NCBI GenBank assembly: GCA_963823245.1
Contig: CAWGKQ010000003.1
Location: 124,001-188,000, forward strand
Direction of reading: 5' to 3'
Length of the DNA: 64,000 bases
Source: JAWVFM01 sp963823245
Lineage (GTDB): Bacteria > Actinomycetota > Thermoleophilia > Solirubrobacterales > 70-9
This document shows positions 1 to 10,025 of the stretch, one piece after another. Every line of letters begins with the position of its first letter. The stretch's first letter is position 1. Below the pieces are notes generated by a model, which worked only from the letters and a program-made list of their open reading frames with translations, ran no database searches and was not told the origin of the DNA. The position numbers and the translations under genes were made by a program.

Positions 1-315
1 CCGCCGCTTGCCCATCCGCTTGGCGAGCAGCGCCTGGCCGACGGCGTTGTTGATCTTGTGGGCACCGGTGTGCGCAAGGTCCTCACGCTTCAGGTAGACG
101 CGGCGCCCCACGCGCTCGGAGAGCCCGCCCGTGAGGTACAGGGGCGTCGGCCGGCCGACGAAGTCGCGCAGCAGGACCTCGAGCTCGGCGGTGAAGGCTT
201 CGTCCGAGCGCGCCTCGCCCCAGGCGGCGGTGAGCTCGTCGAGCGCCGCCATCAGCACCTCGGGCACGAAGCGCCCGCCGTAGGGACCGAAGCGCTCCTC
301 GACGGCGGCGGTCAC
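1..315 (-). CDS. trpB: Tryptophan synthase beta chain, N-terminal part (cut by window edge)
   Basis: The last step of tryptophan synthesis condenses indole with serine on PLP. About 105 N-terminal codons are present, starting at GTG 315. The opening residues (ERFGPYGGRFVPE) are typical of TrpB. The segment YLKRED followed by HTGAHKINN carries the PLP-binding lysine. The GTG overlaps the trpF stop in a GTGA arrangement, so the two are probably translationally coupled. The rest of the gene, and presumably trpA, lies beyond the left edge. Confidence 0.93.
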   Translation of the reverse strand, partial: MTAAVEERFGPYGGRFVPEVLMAALDELTAAWGEARSDEAFTAELEVLLRDFVGRPTPLYLTGGLSERVGRRVYLKREDLAHTGAHKINNAVGQALLAKRMGKRR

Positions 316-962
316 GCGATCACCGACGGGTTGGCGCTCGCCGCGCGGGCCTGCTCGACGAAGGCAGCCATCGCAGCGTGGTCCTTGACTCCCGGCTCCA
401 ACTCGACGCCGCTCGCCACGTCTACCGCGAAGGGGGTCGTGCTGGATATGGCGTCGCCCACGTTGTCGGGGCGGAGCCCACCAGCCAGGATGAGGGGGAC
501 GCTCGAGCGGCGGCGACGGAGCAGGTCCCAATCGAACGTCTCGCCCGTTCCCCCGGGCGTCGCCGGGTGATGCGCGTCGAGGAGGTGGTAGTCGGTGCGA
601 AACGCCTCGGCGGCCTGGACGTCAGCCCGGCCCGAGATGCGAAGGGCCTTGATGACCGGGCAGCCGGTGCGGCGGGAGACCTCGCGGCAGAACTGAAGGC
701 CCTCGTCCCCGTGAAGCTGCACCATCGTGAGCCCCTCGTCCTCGACCGCGTGCGCGATCTCGTCGAGCGGGGAGTTGACGAACACTCCGACCACCTCGAG
801 CTTGCGGCGCATCTCGGCGCCGATCTCCGCGGCTCGAGCCGGCTCGACGCGTCGCTTTCCGGGCTCCCAGTGATTCAGCCCGATCGCCCACGCGCCGAGT
901 CGCGCCGCCTCGCGGGCGTCCTCGAGCCTCGTGATGCCGCAGAACTTGACGCGCATCGGCAA
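312..962 (-). CDS. trpF: Phosphoribosylanthranilate isomerase
   Basis: Third step of tryptophan synthesis: rearranges phosphoribosylanthranilate to CdRP in the cytoplasm. It has 216 residues, normal for the family. The N-terminal KFCGIT motif (residues 6-11) carries the catalytic Cys8, and a TIM-barrel sequence follows, with phosphate-binding glycines near the end (LAGGLRPDNV, then DVASGVE). Its stop overlaps the trpB start. The upstream neighbour on this strand is an HtrA protease, not trpC, so trpC and trpF are separate genes kept 1.4 kb apart. Confidence 0.95.
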   Translation of the reverse strand: MPMRVKFCGITRLEDAREAARLGAWAIGLNHWEPGKRRVEPARAAEIGAEMRRKLEVVGVFVNSPLDEIAHAVEDEGLTMVQLHGDEGLQFCREVSRRTGCPVIKALRISGRADVQAAEAFRTDYHLLDAHHPATPGGTGETFDWDLLRRRRSSVPLILAGGLRPDNVGDAISSTTPFAVDVASGVELEPGVKDHAAMAAFVEQARAASANPSVIA

Positions 963-1097
963 GATAGGGCAGCGAGGGGAACCGGCTCAACGGCCGGCTA
1001 CGCGGCGACTTGCCACCGCATAGGGGCGACTGCCCGCGCACCTGCCGCCCTCGCCCCACGGCCAGACCGCTGCGCGGTGACGCTGCCGCGCGACGGA

Positions 1098-2321
1098 TCA
1101 CGCGGGTGCTACTGCTGGCGTGGCCGGCCGGTCCGCGAGCGTGACGCTCACGTCCTGCGACTGGCCATGGCGCTCAAGGGTGAGCGTCACCTGGTCGCCC
1201 GGCTTCTTCACTGCGACGTCGTTCACCACGTCGGTCATGCTCGTGACCTTCTTACCGTCGACCGCGGTGATGATGTCGCCGCCGGCGCGGACCTGCTGAC
1301 CATCGATCGAGACCGTCGCGCTGCCGCCCTTGATGCCCGCCTTGTCGGCCGGGCTCCCGGGCACCACCGACTGCACGAGCGCGCCCGTCTTGGCCGGCAG
1401 GTTGAGGACGCCGGCGAGCTGCGGTGTCAGGTCGGTGCCGCTGATTCCGAGGTAGGCGTGCTGCACGGAGCCCGTGGCGAGGATCTGCTTGGCGTCGTCG
1501 CGCGCCGTGTTGACCGGGACGGCGAAGCCGACGCCGACGTTACCGCCGCTCTGGGACTCGATCTGCGAGTTGATGCCGATCACCCGCCCGTTCGCGTCGA
1601 TCAGCGGACCGCCCGAGTTGCCTGGGTTGATCGCCGCGTCGGTCTGGATCACGTTGTCGATCGTGAAGTTGTTGGGCGCCTGGATCTGGCGCTGCAGCGC
1701 GGACACGATGCCCGCGGTGACCGTGCGGTCGAGGCCGAACGGATTGCCGATCGCGACGACCGGGTCACCCACCTTGACCTGGGAGGAGTCGCCGAGCGGC
1801 AGCGGATGGAGCTCGTCCGCCGGCGCGTTGACCTTGAGGACGGCAACGTCCGTGGACGTGTCCTTGCCGACCACCTGCGCCGGAATCGGCGTCGAGGTGT
1901 CCTTGCTGCCGAGGGTCACCTCGATCTTCGAGGCGCCGTTCACGACGTGGGCGTTGGTGAGGATGTGGCCGGCGTGGTCGATGACGAAGCCGGTGCCGGT
2001 CGCGGTGCCGCCGCCGCTGCCACCGAACGGGTTGAAGGGGCTGGGCTGCTGAGGCGGCTCGGTGGCCTGGACGAACGCGACGCCCGGGCTGTCGGCCTTG
2101 TAGATCTCGTCGACCGTCAGACCGCCACCGCCGGCGTCGCCGTGCTGAACGGCCTGCTGCGGGAGCGGAGCGGGCGCGAGCGCAGCGCTGACGTCGGATG
2201 AGCCCGAATCGGACTTCACCCAACCTGCGGCGATCGCGATCAGGCCGACCACGGCGACGATGAGGCCGCCGATGACGGCCGATCCAAGGGGCGTGCGGGC
2301 TGCGCTTCGAATTCGGTTCAT
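1098..2321 (-). CDS. HtrA/DegP-type membrane-anchored serine protease with PDZ domain
   Basis: Envelope quality-control protease of family S1C. It has 407 residues: a cytoplasmic tail, one transmembrane anchor (about residues 13-34), a low-complexity linker, a trypsin-like domain and a C-terminal PDZ domain (about 295-400). The catalytic triad is visible as His125 (LTNAHVV), Asp158 (STDVAVLKV) and Ser236 (PGNSGGP). The active site should face outside the membrane. It sits between trpC and trpF, with 57 bp to trpC and 135 bp to trpF, so co-transcription with trp genes is possible but functionally unexplained. HtrA and DegQ-like naming are equally possible. Confidence 0.92.
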   Translation of the reverse strand: MNRIRSAARTPLGSAVIGGLIVAVVGLIAIAAGWVKSDSGSSDVSAALAPAPLPQQAVQHGDAGGGGLTVDEIYKADSPGVAFVQATEPPQQPSPFNPFGGSGGGTATGTGFVIDHAGHILTNAHVVNGASKIEVTLGSKDTSTPIPAQVVGKDTSTDVAVLKVNAPADELHPLPLGDSSQVKVGDPVVAIGNPFGLDRTVTAGIVSALQRQIQAPNNFTIDNVIQTDAAINPGNSGGPLIDANGRVIGINSQIESQSGGNVGVGFAVPVNTARDDAKQILATGSVQHAYLGISGTDLTPQLAGVLNLPAKTGALVQSVVPGSPADKAGIKGGSATVSIDGQQVRAGGDIITAVDGKKVTSMTDVVNDVAVKKPGDQVTLTLERHGQSQDVSVTLADRPATPAVAPA

Positions 2322-2378
2322 TGCGGGAGATGCTGGAGGAGGCGGCTAAACGGCCGCTAACGCGCGTCTATGGAGTCG

Positions 2379-3225
2379 CTAAGAACTCGACGACTTCTCG
2401 TCGGTTTCCTCGGCCGCCCGCTCGAGGTAGTGCTCGCGCGTCGCGGCGTCGTCGAGGGTGAGCTCGCGCACCGCCCGCTCCGGGTCGCCGCTTCGCATCA
2501 GCGCTTCGCCGATCAGGACCGCGTCGACGCCGATGCGCTCGAGCTCGTCGAGCTCGGCGCGGGTCGAATAGCCCGATTCCGCCACCACCGTCTTGCCGGC
2601 CGGAACGTCGGTGATCAGCCTCGAAGTCACCTCGAGGTCCACGGAGAGGTCACGTAGGTCGCGGTTGTTGATCCCCAGCGCGTCCGCGTCGAGCGTCGAG
2701 CGCACGCTCGAGGTCCTCCTCGTCATGGATCTCAACGAGGCAATCGAGGTCGAGGGCCCAGGCCTCCTCGCGAAGGGCGCGAAGCCAGTCGTCATCAAGC
2801 GCCGCGGCGATCAGCAGCACGGCGTCGGCCCCTGCCACCGCCGCCTCGAGCAGCTGGTAGGGGTCGACGACGAAGTCCTTGCGCAGGATCGGCAGGCCAC
2901 AGGCCGCCCGTCCGGCCCGAAGGTCATCGAGCGACCCGCCGAAGTTCCGCTCGTCGGTGAGGATCGAGCTCGCGGCCGCCCCTCCCCGCTCGTATGCCGC
3001 GAGCGTGCCGGCGACGTCGGAGTCGGGCGCGATCGGGCCCCCGCTCGGCGAGCGCCGCTTGAACTCCGCGATCAGGGACAGCCCCGGACGGACGAGCGCC
3101 TCGTTGAACGGACGGCTGCCGCCCCGGGTGCCGAGCTGCGCTCGAAGCTCCTCGGGGGGAACCGTCGCCCGCCGCTGGTCGATGCCCGCGCGCGCGGCGT
3201 CAACGAGCTCGTCGAGGCGGCTCAC
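2379..3225 (-). CDS. trpC: Indole-3-glycerol-phosphate synthase, frameshifted
   Basis: Converts CdRP to indole-3-glycerol phosphate, fourth step of tryptophan synthesis. The N-terminal two thirds (GTG start 3225, FKRRSPSGG motif, ILRKDF motif) and the C-terminal third (INNRDLRDL, then VAESGYSTRAELDEL, then LIGEALMR) lie in different frames. They meet near 2690 at LERALDA / DALGINNRDL. The junction holds a 7-bp tandem repeat, gctcgac twice. Dropping one A after it gives the usual spacing; dropping one repeat copy also restores frame but is two residues short. Otherwise full length, so either a sequence error or a very recent mutation. The GTG follows a 54-bp hairpin repeat. Confidence 0.88.
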
Positions 3226-3232
3226 GGGGAAC

Positions 3233-3286
3233 CACCTGCGGCGGCTTCGCCGCTTGACACGCTTCTTTCGGTGCTAAAGCACCTCA
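3233..3286 (-). repeat. 54-bp two-hairpin intergenic repeat, copy A (trpD-trpC junction)
   Basis: Read on the minus strand, it starts with the trpD stop TGA, forms hairpin GGTGCTTTAGCACC, then hairpin GCGGCGAAGCCGC, and ends in GCAGGTG, which serves as the ribosome-binding site 7 nt before the trpC GTG. It matches copy B at 10989-11042 at 52 of 54 positions with no gap. Both flanking genes are unrelated to those at copy B, so this is a dispersed element and not a duplicated gene end. Confidence 0.85.
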
Positions 3287-4324
3287 TGTCGCACCCTCCT
3301 CGGCGAGCTCGCCGCTCAGCTCGACCAGCCGGTCGAGCACCGACCGTGCCGCCCCCGATTCGATCGCCTCCCGTGCGCGCTCCACGCCGGCACCGAGATC
3401 GTCCGCGCCGCCTCCCACCATGATCGCCGCCCCGGCGTTCAGCGCCACGACCTCGAGCGCGGGCCCCGCCTGACCGTCGAGGACCCGGCGGACCGTCGCC
3501 GCGTTCTCGGCCCGCTCACCGCCCGCCACGTCCTCGAGCGCCGCGGCCGCGACCCCGACGTCGCCCGGGCTGACGAACCACTCCTCGGTTCGCCCGTCCG
3601 CGACCTCGATCACGCGCGTCGCTCCCGCGAGGGTCAGCTCGTCGACGCCGTCCTCGCCGGCGACGACGAGGGCACGCTCGCATCCCAGGCCGAGGAGCGC
3701 CTCGGCGATCGTCTCCTGGTAGTGGCGGTCGGAGACGCCCAGGACCTGCCGCGTCGCGCCCGCGGGGTTGGTGAGCGGGCCCAGGAAGTTGAAGACGGTT
3801 CGGACACCGAGCTCGCGGCGAACCGGGACGACGTGCTTCATGGCCGCATGATGGCGCGGCGCGAACATGAACCCGAATCCGATCTCGTCGATGCATATCG
3901 CGACCTGTTCGGGAGAGAGCTCGATGCGCACCCCGAGCTCCTCGAGCACGTCCGCAGAGCCGCAGCGGCTCGTGTTCGAACGGTTTCCGTGCTTTGCCAC
4001 CGCGCACCCGGCGCCGGCGGCGACGAGAGCCGCGGCCGTCGAGATGTTGAACGTGGAAGGCCCGCCACCGGTCCCGGCCGTGTCGACGAGGTCACCGCGG
4101 GCGCTCTCCACCGACGCCGCCAACCTCCGCATCGTGCGCGCCAGACCGATCAGCTCGCCGACCGTCTCGCCCTTCGCCCTCAGCGCGATCAGGAAGGCGG
4201 CGGTCTGCACCTCGCCCCCCCGCCCCTCCATGATCTCGTCGAGCGCGGCCGAGGTGTGGTCGGCGGTCAGGTGATCGCCCTGGCAGAGGGCCTCGATCGC
4301 GCGGGTGAGGATTGCGTTGGGCAT
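3284..4324 (-). CDS. trpD: Anthranilate phosphoribosyltransferase
   Basis: Transfers phosphoribose from PRPP to anthranilate. It has 346 residues, the usual length. The glycine-rich PRPP loop GTGGG is at residues 84-88 (DTAGTGGGPSTFN), and the anthranilate/phosphate motif KHGNRSNTSRCGSADVLE starts at residue 111. The start is ATG 4324, 9 bp downstream of trpG, so the two are almost certainly in one operon. The stop codon is the first codon of the 54-bp repeat that links it to trpC. Confidence 0.97.
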   Translation of the reverse strand: MPNAILTRAIEALCQGDHLTADHTSAALDEIMEGRGGEVQTAAFLIALRAKGETVGELIGLARTMRRLAASVESARGDLVDTAGTGGGPSTFNISTAAALVAAGAGCAVAKHGNRSNTSRCGSADVLEELGVRIELSPEQVAICIDEIGFGFMFAPRHHAAMKHVVPVRRELGVRTVFNFLGPLTNPAGATRQVLGVSDRHYQETIAEALLGLGCERALVVAGEDGVDELTLAGATRVIEVADGRTEEWFVSPGDVGVAAAALEDVAGGERAENAATVRRVLDGQAGPALEVVALNAGAAIMVGGGADDLGAGVERAREAIESGAARSVLDRLVELSGELAEEGAT

Positions 4325-4333
4325 CAGGCTCGA

Positions 4334-4900
<567 letters not shown>

Positions 4901-4907
4901 GGCTACT

Positions 4908-6441
4908 TCAGGCCCACTCGGGCTGCGCGGCGGCGAGCTCAACCGCCTTGAACACGGCCGTCGCCTTGGCCACCGACTCGTCGTACTCGCGCGACGGGAT
5001 CGCGTCGGCGACCGTGCCGCCCCCCGCCTGCACGTGCACCTGACCGTCCTTCACGACGACCGTGCGGATGTGGATGGCCGTGTCGAGGTCGCCGGTGAAC
5101 GAGAGGTAGCCGATTGCGCCCCCGTACGAGCCGCGCTTGTGGGGCTCGAGCTCGTCGATGATCTGCATGGCTCGCACCTTCGGCGCTCCCGAGAGCGTGC
5201 CGGCGGGCAGCACCGCCCGCAGGGCGTCGATGGCGTCGATGTCATCGCGAAGCGTGCCCGAGACCTGGCTGACGATGTGGAGCACGTGCGAGTACGTCTC
5301 GACGACCATCAGCTCCTCGACCGTGACCGTGCCGTACTTGCACACCCGCCCGAGATCGTTGCGGCCGAGGTCGACGAGCATCACATGCTCCGCGCGCTCC
5401 TTGGGATCGGCGAGCAGGGCCTCGGCGTTGCGGCGGTCCTCCTCCTCACTTGCGCCGCGGGGGTAGGTGCCCGCGATCGGCCGGGTCTCGACGCGGCGCC
5501 CGCTGACGGTCACCAGCGGCTCGGGGGAGGCGCCGGCGATCTGGAAGTCGTCGAAGTCGAGGAAGTACATGTAGGGCGAGGGGTTCACGGTCCGAAGCGC
5601 CCGGTACACCGAGAGCGCATCGACCGAGGCCGGAGCCGAGAACCGCTGCGACGGCACCACCTGGAAAGCGTCGCCGGCGCGGACGTACTCGATCACACGC
5701 TCGACGTTCGCCTCGAACTCCTTCCTGCTCATGTTCGACTCGAACCGGGGCGCATCAGCGGGCGACGCCCGGCGGTGGCACCGGGACCGGGCCCCGTAAG
5801 CGCTCACGCGCCTCCTCGATGGTGGCGATCGCGCCCTCGTAAGCCTCGTCGATCTCCACGCCGTCACCGGTCATCGCGTACGCGATGACGGTCAACTCGT
5901 GGCGCATGTGGTCAAAGGCGACCAGCGCCTCGGAGATGATCAGCGCCATGTCGGGAAGGCCGACCGGATCCGGGTTCGGCTCGCCGAGGGGCTCGACCGT
6001 GCGAACGAGGTCGTAACCGAAGAAACCGACCGCGCCCCCCGCGAAGGGCGGCAGCCCTTCGAGCTGGGCGACCTTGTACGCACCGAGGTGCTCGCGGAGC
6101 GCCGCGTAGGGGTCCGGCGCGTCGCTCGAGACATCCGGTTCATCACCCGTACGGGGCTCGGCGCCGCGCCACTCGGAGAGCTTGCCCGCGCTCCAGCGCA
6201 GCACGCTTCGAGGACGGAAGCCGATGAACGAGTAGCGCCCGAGCCGGCCCTGCTCCGCTGACTCGAGGAGGAAGGCCGGCACGCCGGGCTCGCGCAGCTT
6301 CAGGAAGGCCGAGACCGGCGTCTCGCAATCGTCGAGGAACGACGCCCGGACGGGGATCGCGTTGGCCTCGCGGGCGAGCTTGCGCGCCGCCTCGAGATCC
6401 GGCTCGACCCGCACGGCGCCGCTAGCCGGCGCGACGGCCAT
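4908..6441 (-). CDS. trpE: Anthranilate synthase component I, frameshifted
   Basis: Makes anthranilate from chorismate, with TrpG. Start ATG 6441 (MAVAPASGAV) overlaps the end of hisIE by 20 bp. The N-terminal half (FLLESAEQGRLGRYSF feedback-site region, then GGAVGFFGYDLVR) stops at 5755. The catalytic C-terminal half (AGASPEPLV, RPIAGTYPRG, VDLGRNDLGR, GTLSGAPKVRA) runs in the next frame. They join near 5765 at PPPGVA / ADAPRFESNM. Removing one C from the CCC run at the junction restores a single frame of about 510 residues. All chorismate-enzyme motifs are intact, so a sequencing error is the simplest explanation. Confidence 0.9.
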
Positions 6442-7081
6442 TGAGGACCTCCATGGCGCCGCCGAGGTCGAGACCGCGCGTCCGGACGAGCACGGCAAGG
6501 TGGTACAGCACGTCGGCGGCTTCCTCCGCGACCCTCTGCTCCGACTCGCCCGCCGCGGCGTCCACGACCTCCCCGGCCTCCTCCCGAACCTTCTCGCCGG
6601 CTCGGGCGGGGTCCGACAGAAGGTCGACGGTGTAGGAGCCGGCCGGTCGCTCGCGATCGCGATCGGCAATGACTCGCTCGAGCGCACCCAGTGCCTCGAA
6701 CGGTGCCGGCGCGGGCTCCCCGGTCGCCCTCGGCCCGTCCGGCACGGCGTCCGCAGCGCCGCCCACATCGCGGTAGAAGCAGCTGCGCTCCCCCGTGTGG
6801 CAGGCGGGTCCGGCCGGCTCGACGAGGGCGAGCACGGCATCGCAGTCGCAGTCGTAGCGCAGGCCTCGTAGGCGCTGGACGTTTCCGGACGTCTCGCCCT
6901 TGTGCCAGAGCTCCCCGCGCGAGCGGCTGAAGAAGTGCATCTCCCCGGTGGCGCGGCTGCGCTCGAGCGCCTCGGCGTTCACGTAGGCGAGCATCAGCAC
7001 CTCGCCGGTGCCGCAGTCCTGCACGACGCAGGGCGCCAGGCCGCGCTCGTCGTAGCGAATCCCCCGCTCTCGGGCGTTCAT
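6422..7081 (-). CDS. hisIE: Bifunctional phosphoribosyl-AMP cyclohydrolase / phosphoribosyl-ATP diphosphatase
   Basis: Performs steps 2 and 3 of histidine synthesis. The 219 residues contain an N-terminal HisI domain (about 1-110) with the zinc-binding RYDCDCDAV and GERSCFYR segments, and a C-terminal HisE domain (about 125-215) with EEAGEVVDAA and EEAADVLYHL. The trpE start lies inside its last codons, so histidine and tryptophan genes are joined in one transcript here. Both pathways draw on PRPP. Confidence 0.93.
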   Translation of the reverse strand: MNARERGIRYDERGLAPCVVQDCGTGEVLMLAYVNAEALERSRATGEMHFFSRSRGELWHKGETSGNVQRLRGLRYDCDCDAVLALVEPAGPACHTGERSCFYRDVGGAADAVPDGPRATGEPAPAPFEALGALERVIADRDRERPAGSYTVDLLSDPARAGEKVREEAGEVVDAAAGESEQRVAEEAADVLYHLAVLVRTRGLDLGGAMEVLNGRRAG

Positions 7082-7120
7082 CGAGCGGAGTTTACGGACG
7101 GTGTTCCGCCCCGAGACGCC

Positions 7121-8578
7121 CTATCGGAGCGCCTCGAGCGGCGACGAAACGCGTGGCGCCACATGGCGAGCCGGATCGAAGAAGACGTGGTGCGAGCGGC
7201 CCGCGCGCTTCGCCTCGTACATCGCCGCGTCGGCGGCGGCGAGGAGGTCGTCGTCGCCGAGCTCGGGGTCGTTGCTGATAACGATCCCCGTACTCGCCGC
7301 GAGCGGGATGTCGAGCCCGTGGATCTGGAGCGGCTTCGCAAGCGATGCGTCGATTCGACGGGCTATCGACTCGATGGTCGGCTCGTCGACGTTCTCGCAG
7401 AGCACGACGAACTCGTCGCCACCGAAGCGGGCCACCGTATCGCTCGGCCGTAGCACGGCGCTCAGGCGCCCGGCGGCCTCCGCGAGGAGCCTGTCGCCCG
7501 CCTCGTGTCCGAGCCTGTCGTTCACCTCCTTGAACCCGTCGAGGTCGACGAACAGCAGCGCGAGCGTCCCGCCGCGACGCAGTCCGGCGCGCGAGAAGCA
7601 TCCGGTCCGCGAACAGCGAGCGGTTGGGGAGCCCGGTCAGCGGGTCGTGCATCGCCTGGTGCGAGAGCCGCGCCTCCGCGGCCTTGCGCTCGGTGATGTC
7701 CTGCATCTGCGAGATCAGGCACACGAGGCCGCCGTGCTCGTCGCGAACCGCGGAGACGTTAAGGGTGATCCAGACCGTGTGGCCCTCGGCATGGACGTAC
7801 CGCTTCTCGGTCACGTAGCGCTCACGCCCCCCGGCGATCAGCTGCTCGAAGGCGGCGACGTCCGCATTCAGGTCGTCCGGATGCGTGATCTCCGAGAAGC
7901 TCATGGTCGTCAGCGTCGAAACCGGATACCCCGTGATGTCGGCAAGCGCCTGGTTCACGCGCTGCCAGCGCCCGTCGTGCCCGACCAGCGCCATGCCGAC
8001 GCCGGCATCGTCGAACGCGCGGCGGAACCGCTCCTCCGCGTCCCGCAGCGCCCGTCGCCCTCGCTGCGCGCCGAGATGTCGTGGAGGAAGGCGTTGAACA
8101 CGTAGCCCTGCTCGTTCTCGGATCTCAGCGCCGAGATCGAGATCTCCACCGGGAACTCCCGTCCGTCGCGGCGCAGCGCCTGCACCTCTCGCCGCGGGCC
8201 GACCATCCAGCCCTCGCCGGAGCGCAGGAAGCGGCGGAGCCCCTGGCGGTGGCTCGCCCGCAGGCGGCGGGGGATGATCACCTCCTCGAGCGGAACCCCC
8301 ATCACCTCCTCGCGGTGCCAGCCGAAGTCGCGCTCGGCCTGGCTGTTCCAGTCGACGATGAGCCCTTCCGAGTCCATCGAGATGAACGCCTCGTTGGCCG
8401 TTTCGAGGACGGAACGGTGCCGCGCGGCGAGCTTTCGCACCTCGGCGACGAGCTTGCGTACCGCGTACGCGACGACCCAGGCCACCAACAACCAGAGGGC
8501 CGCCCGTAAGAGCTCCGTCTTCAGGGGGTAATCGCCACCGCCCTCGCGGCCGGCTTCTCGCTCTCGAACGGCCGCCAC
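7121..8578 (-). CDS. Membrane PAS-PAS-GGDEF diguanylate cyclase, two frameshifts
   Basis: Probably makes the second messenger c-di-GMP from two GTP. GTG start 8578 with upstream GGGAGGG. The order is: one transmembrane helix (about 25-47), PAS domain 1 (ETANEAFISMDSEG), a linker, PAS domain 2 (GVGMALVGHDGRW, ending in MQDITERKAAE), then a GGDEF domain starting HDPLTGLPNRSLF. The active-site motif FGGDEF is intact. An RxxD product-inhibition site sits five residues before it (RPSDTVARFGGDEF), so feedback inhibition is likely. The frame changes near 8055 and near 7590. No EAL domain is present. Stand-alone, between era and hisIE. Confidence 0.85.
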
Positions 8579-8757
8579 CCGACGTAACCCTCCCGCAGCA
8601 GGTGCGGCGAAACGATGCTCGGACTCGAGCTATGTTCGGGCAAACGGGACTTCCCTGCGGGGCGGAGATCGACTCGCTCGATTATCGACGCCCAGCGCCG
8701 GAGCTGAATACTCCGTTGTAGGTACTTCCTCTACCCCGGAGGGGGCATTAGAGGCTC

Positions 8758-9660
8758 TCAGTCGATTCCGAGCCGGTCCAGCAGCCCGGTATCCCGCCGC
8801 CAGTGCTCCCGCACGCGGACCCGGAGATCCAGGAAGACGCGAGCCCCGAGCTCGCGCTCGAGCTCCCGGCGCGCCGCGGTGCCGACGTCGCGGATCATCT
8901 GGCCGGCGCGCCCGATCAGGATCCCTTTCTGCGACTGGGTCTCGACCCAGATCTGCGCCCGGACGTCGATCAGGCCGTCCTCGCGGGGGCTGATGTCGGT
9001 GACGCTCACCTCGACCGCGTGCGGCACCTCCTCGCGCGTTCGCCGCAGCACCTGCTCGCGGATGAGCTCCGCGAGGTGGACCTCGCTCGCCTCGTCGACG
9101 CGGGTCTCCGGGGGGTACGCGAACGGGGCGTCGGGAACCCTGTCGACGAGGGCAGCAGCGAGTGGCTCCAGGCCGGACCCGGTCCGCGCGCTCACGGGGA
9201 AGACCTCCTCGACGCCCTCGAGCTCCGCGGCGGCCGCGAGGACGGCCACGGTGGCTCCCCGCCCCAGCAGGTCGCACTTGTTGACGGCGCAGATGACCGG
9301 AGTCGCCTCGTCCCCGCGCTGGGCGGCGAGGAGGTTGCGCGCGATGAAGCGATCGCCCGGCCCAATGCCCTGCTCGCCGTTCACGACCAGCACCGCGACG
9401 TCGGAGCCCGCAAGCTCACGCACGACCCGGCGCTGCATCCGCTCCGTGAGCGAATCGCGCGGGCGCTGAACCCCGGGAAGGTCGACGATCACGAGCTGCG
9501 ATCCGGCGGCCTCGTCCGTCGCGACGCCCCGGACCGCCCTGCGGGTGGTCTGCGGCCGCTCGGAGACGATCGCGACCTTGGCGCCGACGAGGGCGTTGGC
9601 GAGCGTGGACTTGCCCACGTTCGGGCGGCCCGCCAGCCCGACGAACCCCGAGCGCGTCAC
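8758..9660 (-). CDS. era: GTPase Era, 16S rRNA maturation
   Basis: Ribosome-assembly GTPase binding the 3' end of 16S rRNA. It has 300 residues. The G domain shows G1 GRPNVGKST (11-19), G3 DLPG (58-61) and G4 NKCD (about 127). The C-terminal KH domain contains GILIGRAGQMIRDVG and ends in the usual REHWRRD segment. The GTG start overlaps the ybeY stop (GTGA). With ybeY and phoH upstream it forms the classic phoH-ybeY-era group. Confidence 0.97.
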   Translation of the reverse strand: MTRSGFVGLAGRPNVGKSTLANALVGAKVAIVSERPQTTRRAVRGVATDEAAGSQLVIVDLPGVQRPRDSLTERMQRRVVRELAGSDVAVLVVNGEQGIGPGDRFIARNLLAAQRGDEATPVICAVNKCDLLGRGATVAVLAAAAELEGVEEVFPVSARTGSGLEPLAAALVDRVPDAPFAYPPETRVDEASEVHLAELIREQVLRRTREEVPHAVEVSVTDISPREDGLIDVRAQIWVETQSQKGILIGRAGQMIRDVGTAARRELERELGARVFLDLRVRVREHWRRDTGLLDRLGID

Positions 9661-10025
9661 CGCGCGAGCCTCGCCATCACCTCGTCCTGGACCGCGAGCA
9701 TCTCCCCCTCGTCGTTCTCGTGGTCGTAGCCGCAGAGGTGGAGCGTCCCGTGGACCGCGACCTCCTGAAGGTCCGACGCGTGCTCGGGGCAGATGACCAC
9801 GTCGCCGAGCTCGCGCGGACCGACCACCTCGGTGGCGCCGTCCACGGGGAAGGCCAGAACGTCAGTGGGGCTGTCCTTGGTGCGGTGATCGCGGTTCAGC
9901 TCGCGGATCCGGTCAGCATCGACCAGCTGGACGCCCAGGTGGCCGTCCTCCACGCCCGCCGCCTCGAGCGCGCTGGCGACGGCCTCCCGAAGCTCGGCGG
10001 GGACGTCGCCGAGATCGACGGTCAA
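9657..10025 (-). CDS. ybeY: Endoribonuclease YbeY
   Basis: Zinc metallo-endoribonuclease for rRNA maturation and ribosome quality control. It has 122 residues. The metal-binding signature HGTLHLCGYDH gives His92, His96 and His102. TTG start overlaps the phoH stop (TTGA), and its stop overlaps the era start, so three genes are stitched end to end. Confidence 0.95.
   Translation of the reverse strand: MTVDLGDVPAELREAVASALEAAGVEDGHLGVQLVDADRIRELNRDHRTKDSPTDVLAFPVDGATEVVGPRELGDVVICPEHASDLQEVAVHGTLHLCGYDHENDEGEMLAVQDEVMARLAR

Noticed and set aside
378..2201. Long plus-strand open frame of over 600 codons across trpF and htrA
   Set aside because: High GC leaves the opposite strand open. The product is Arg/Asp/Val-rich with no domain, and the minus-strand genes explain the region fully.
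8579..8757. c-di-GMP riboswitch before the diguanylate cyclase
   Set aside because: The 179-bp gap contains GC-rich pairings but none of the conserved GEMM core segments could be aligned by eye.
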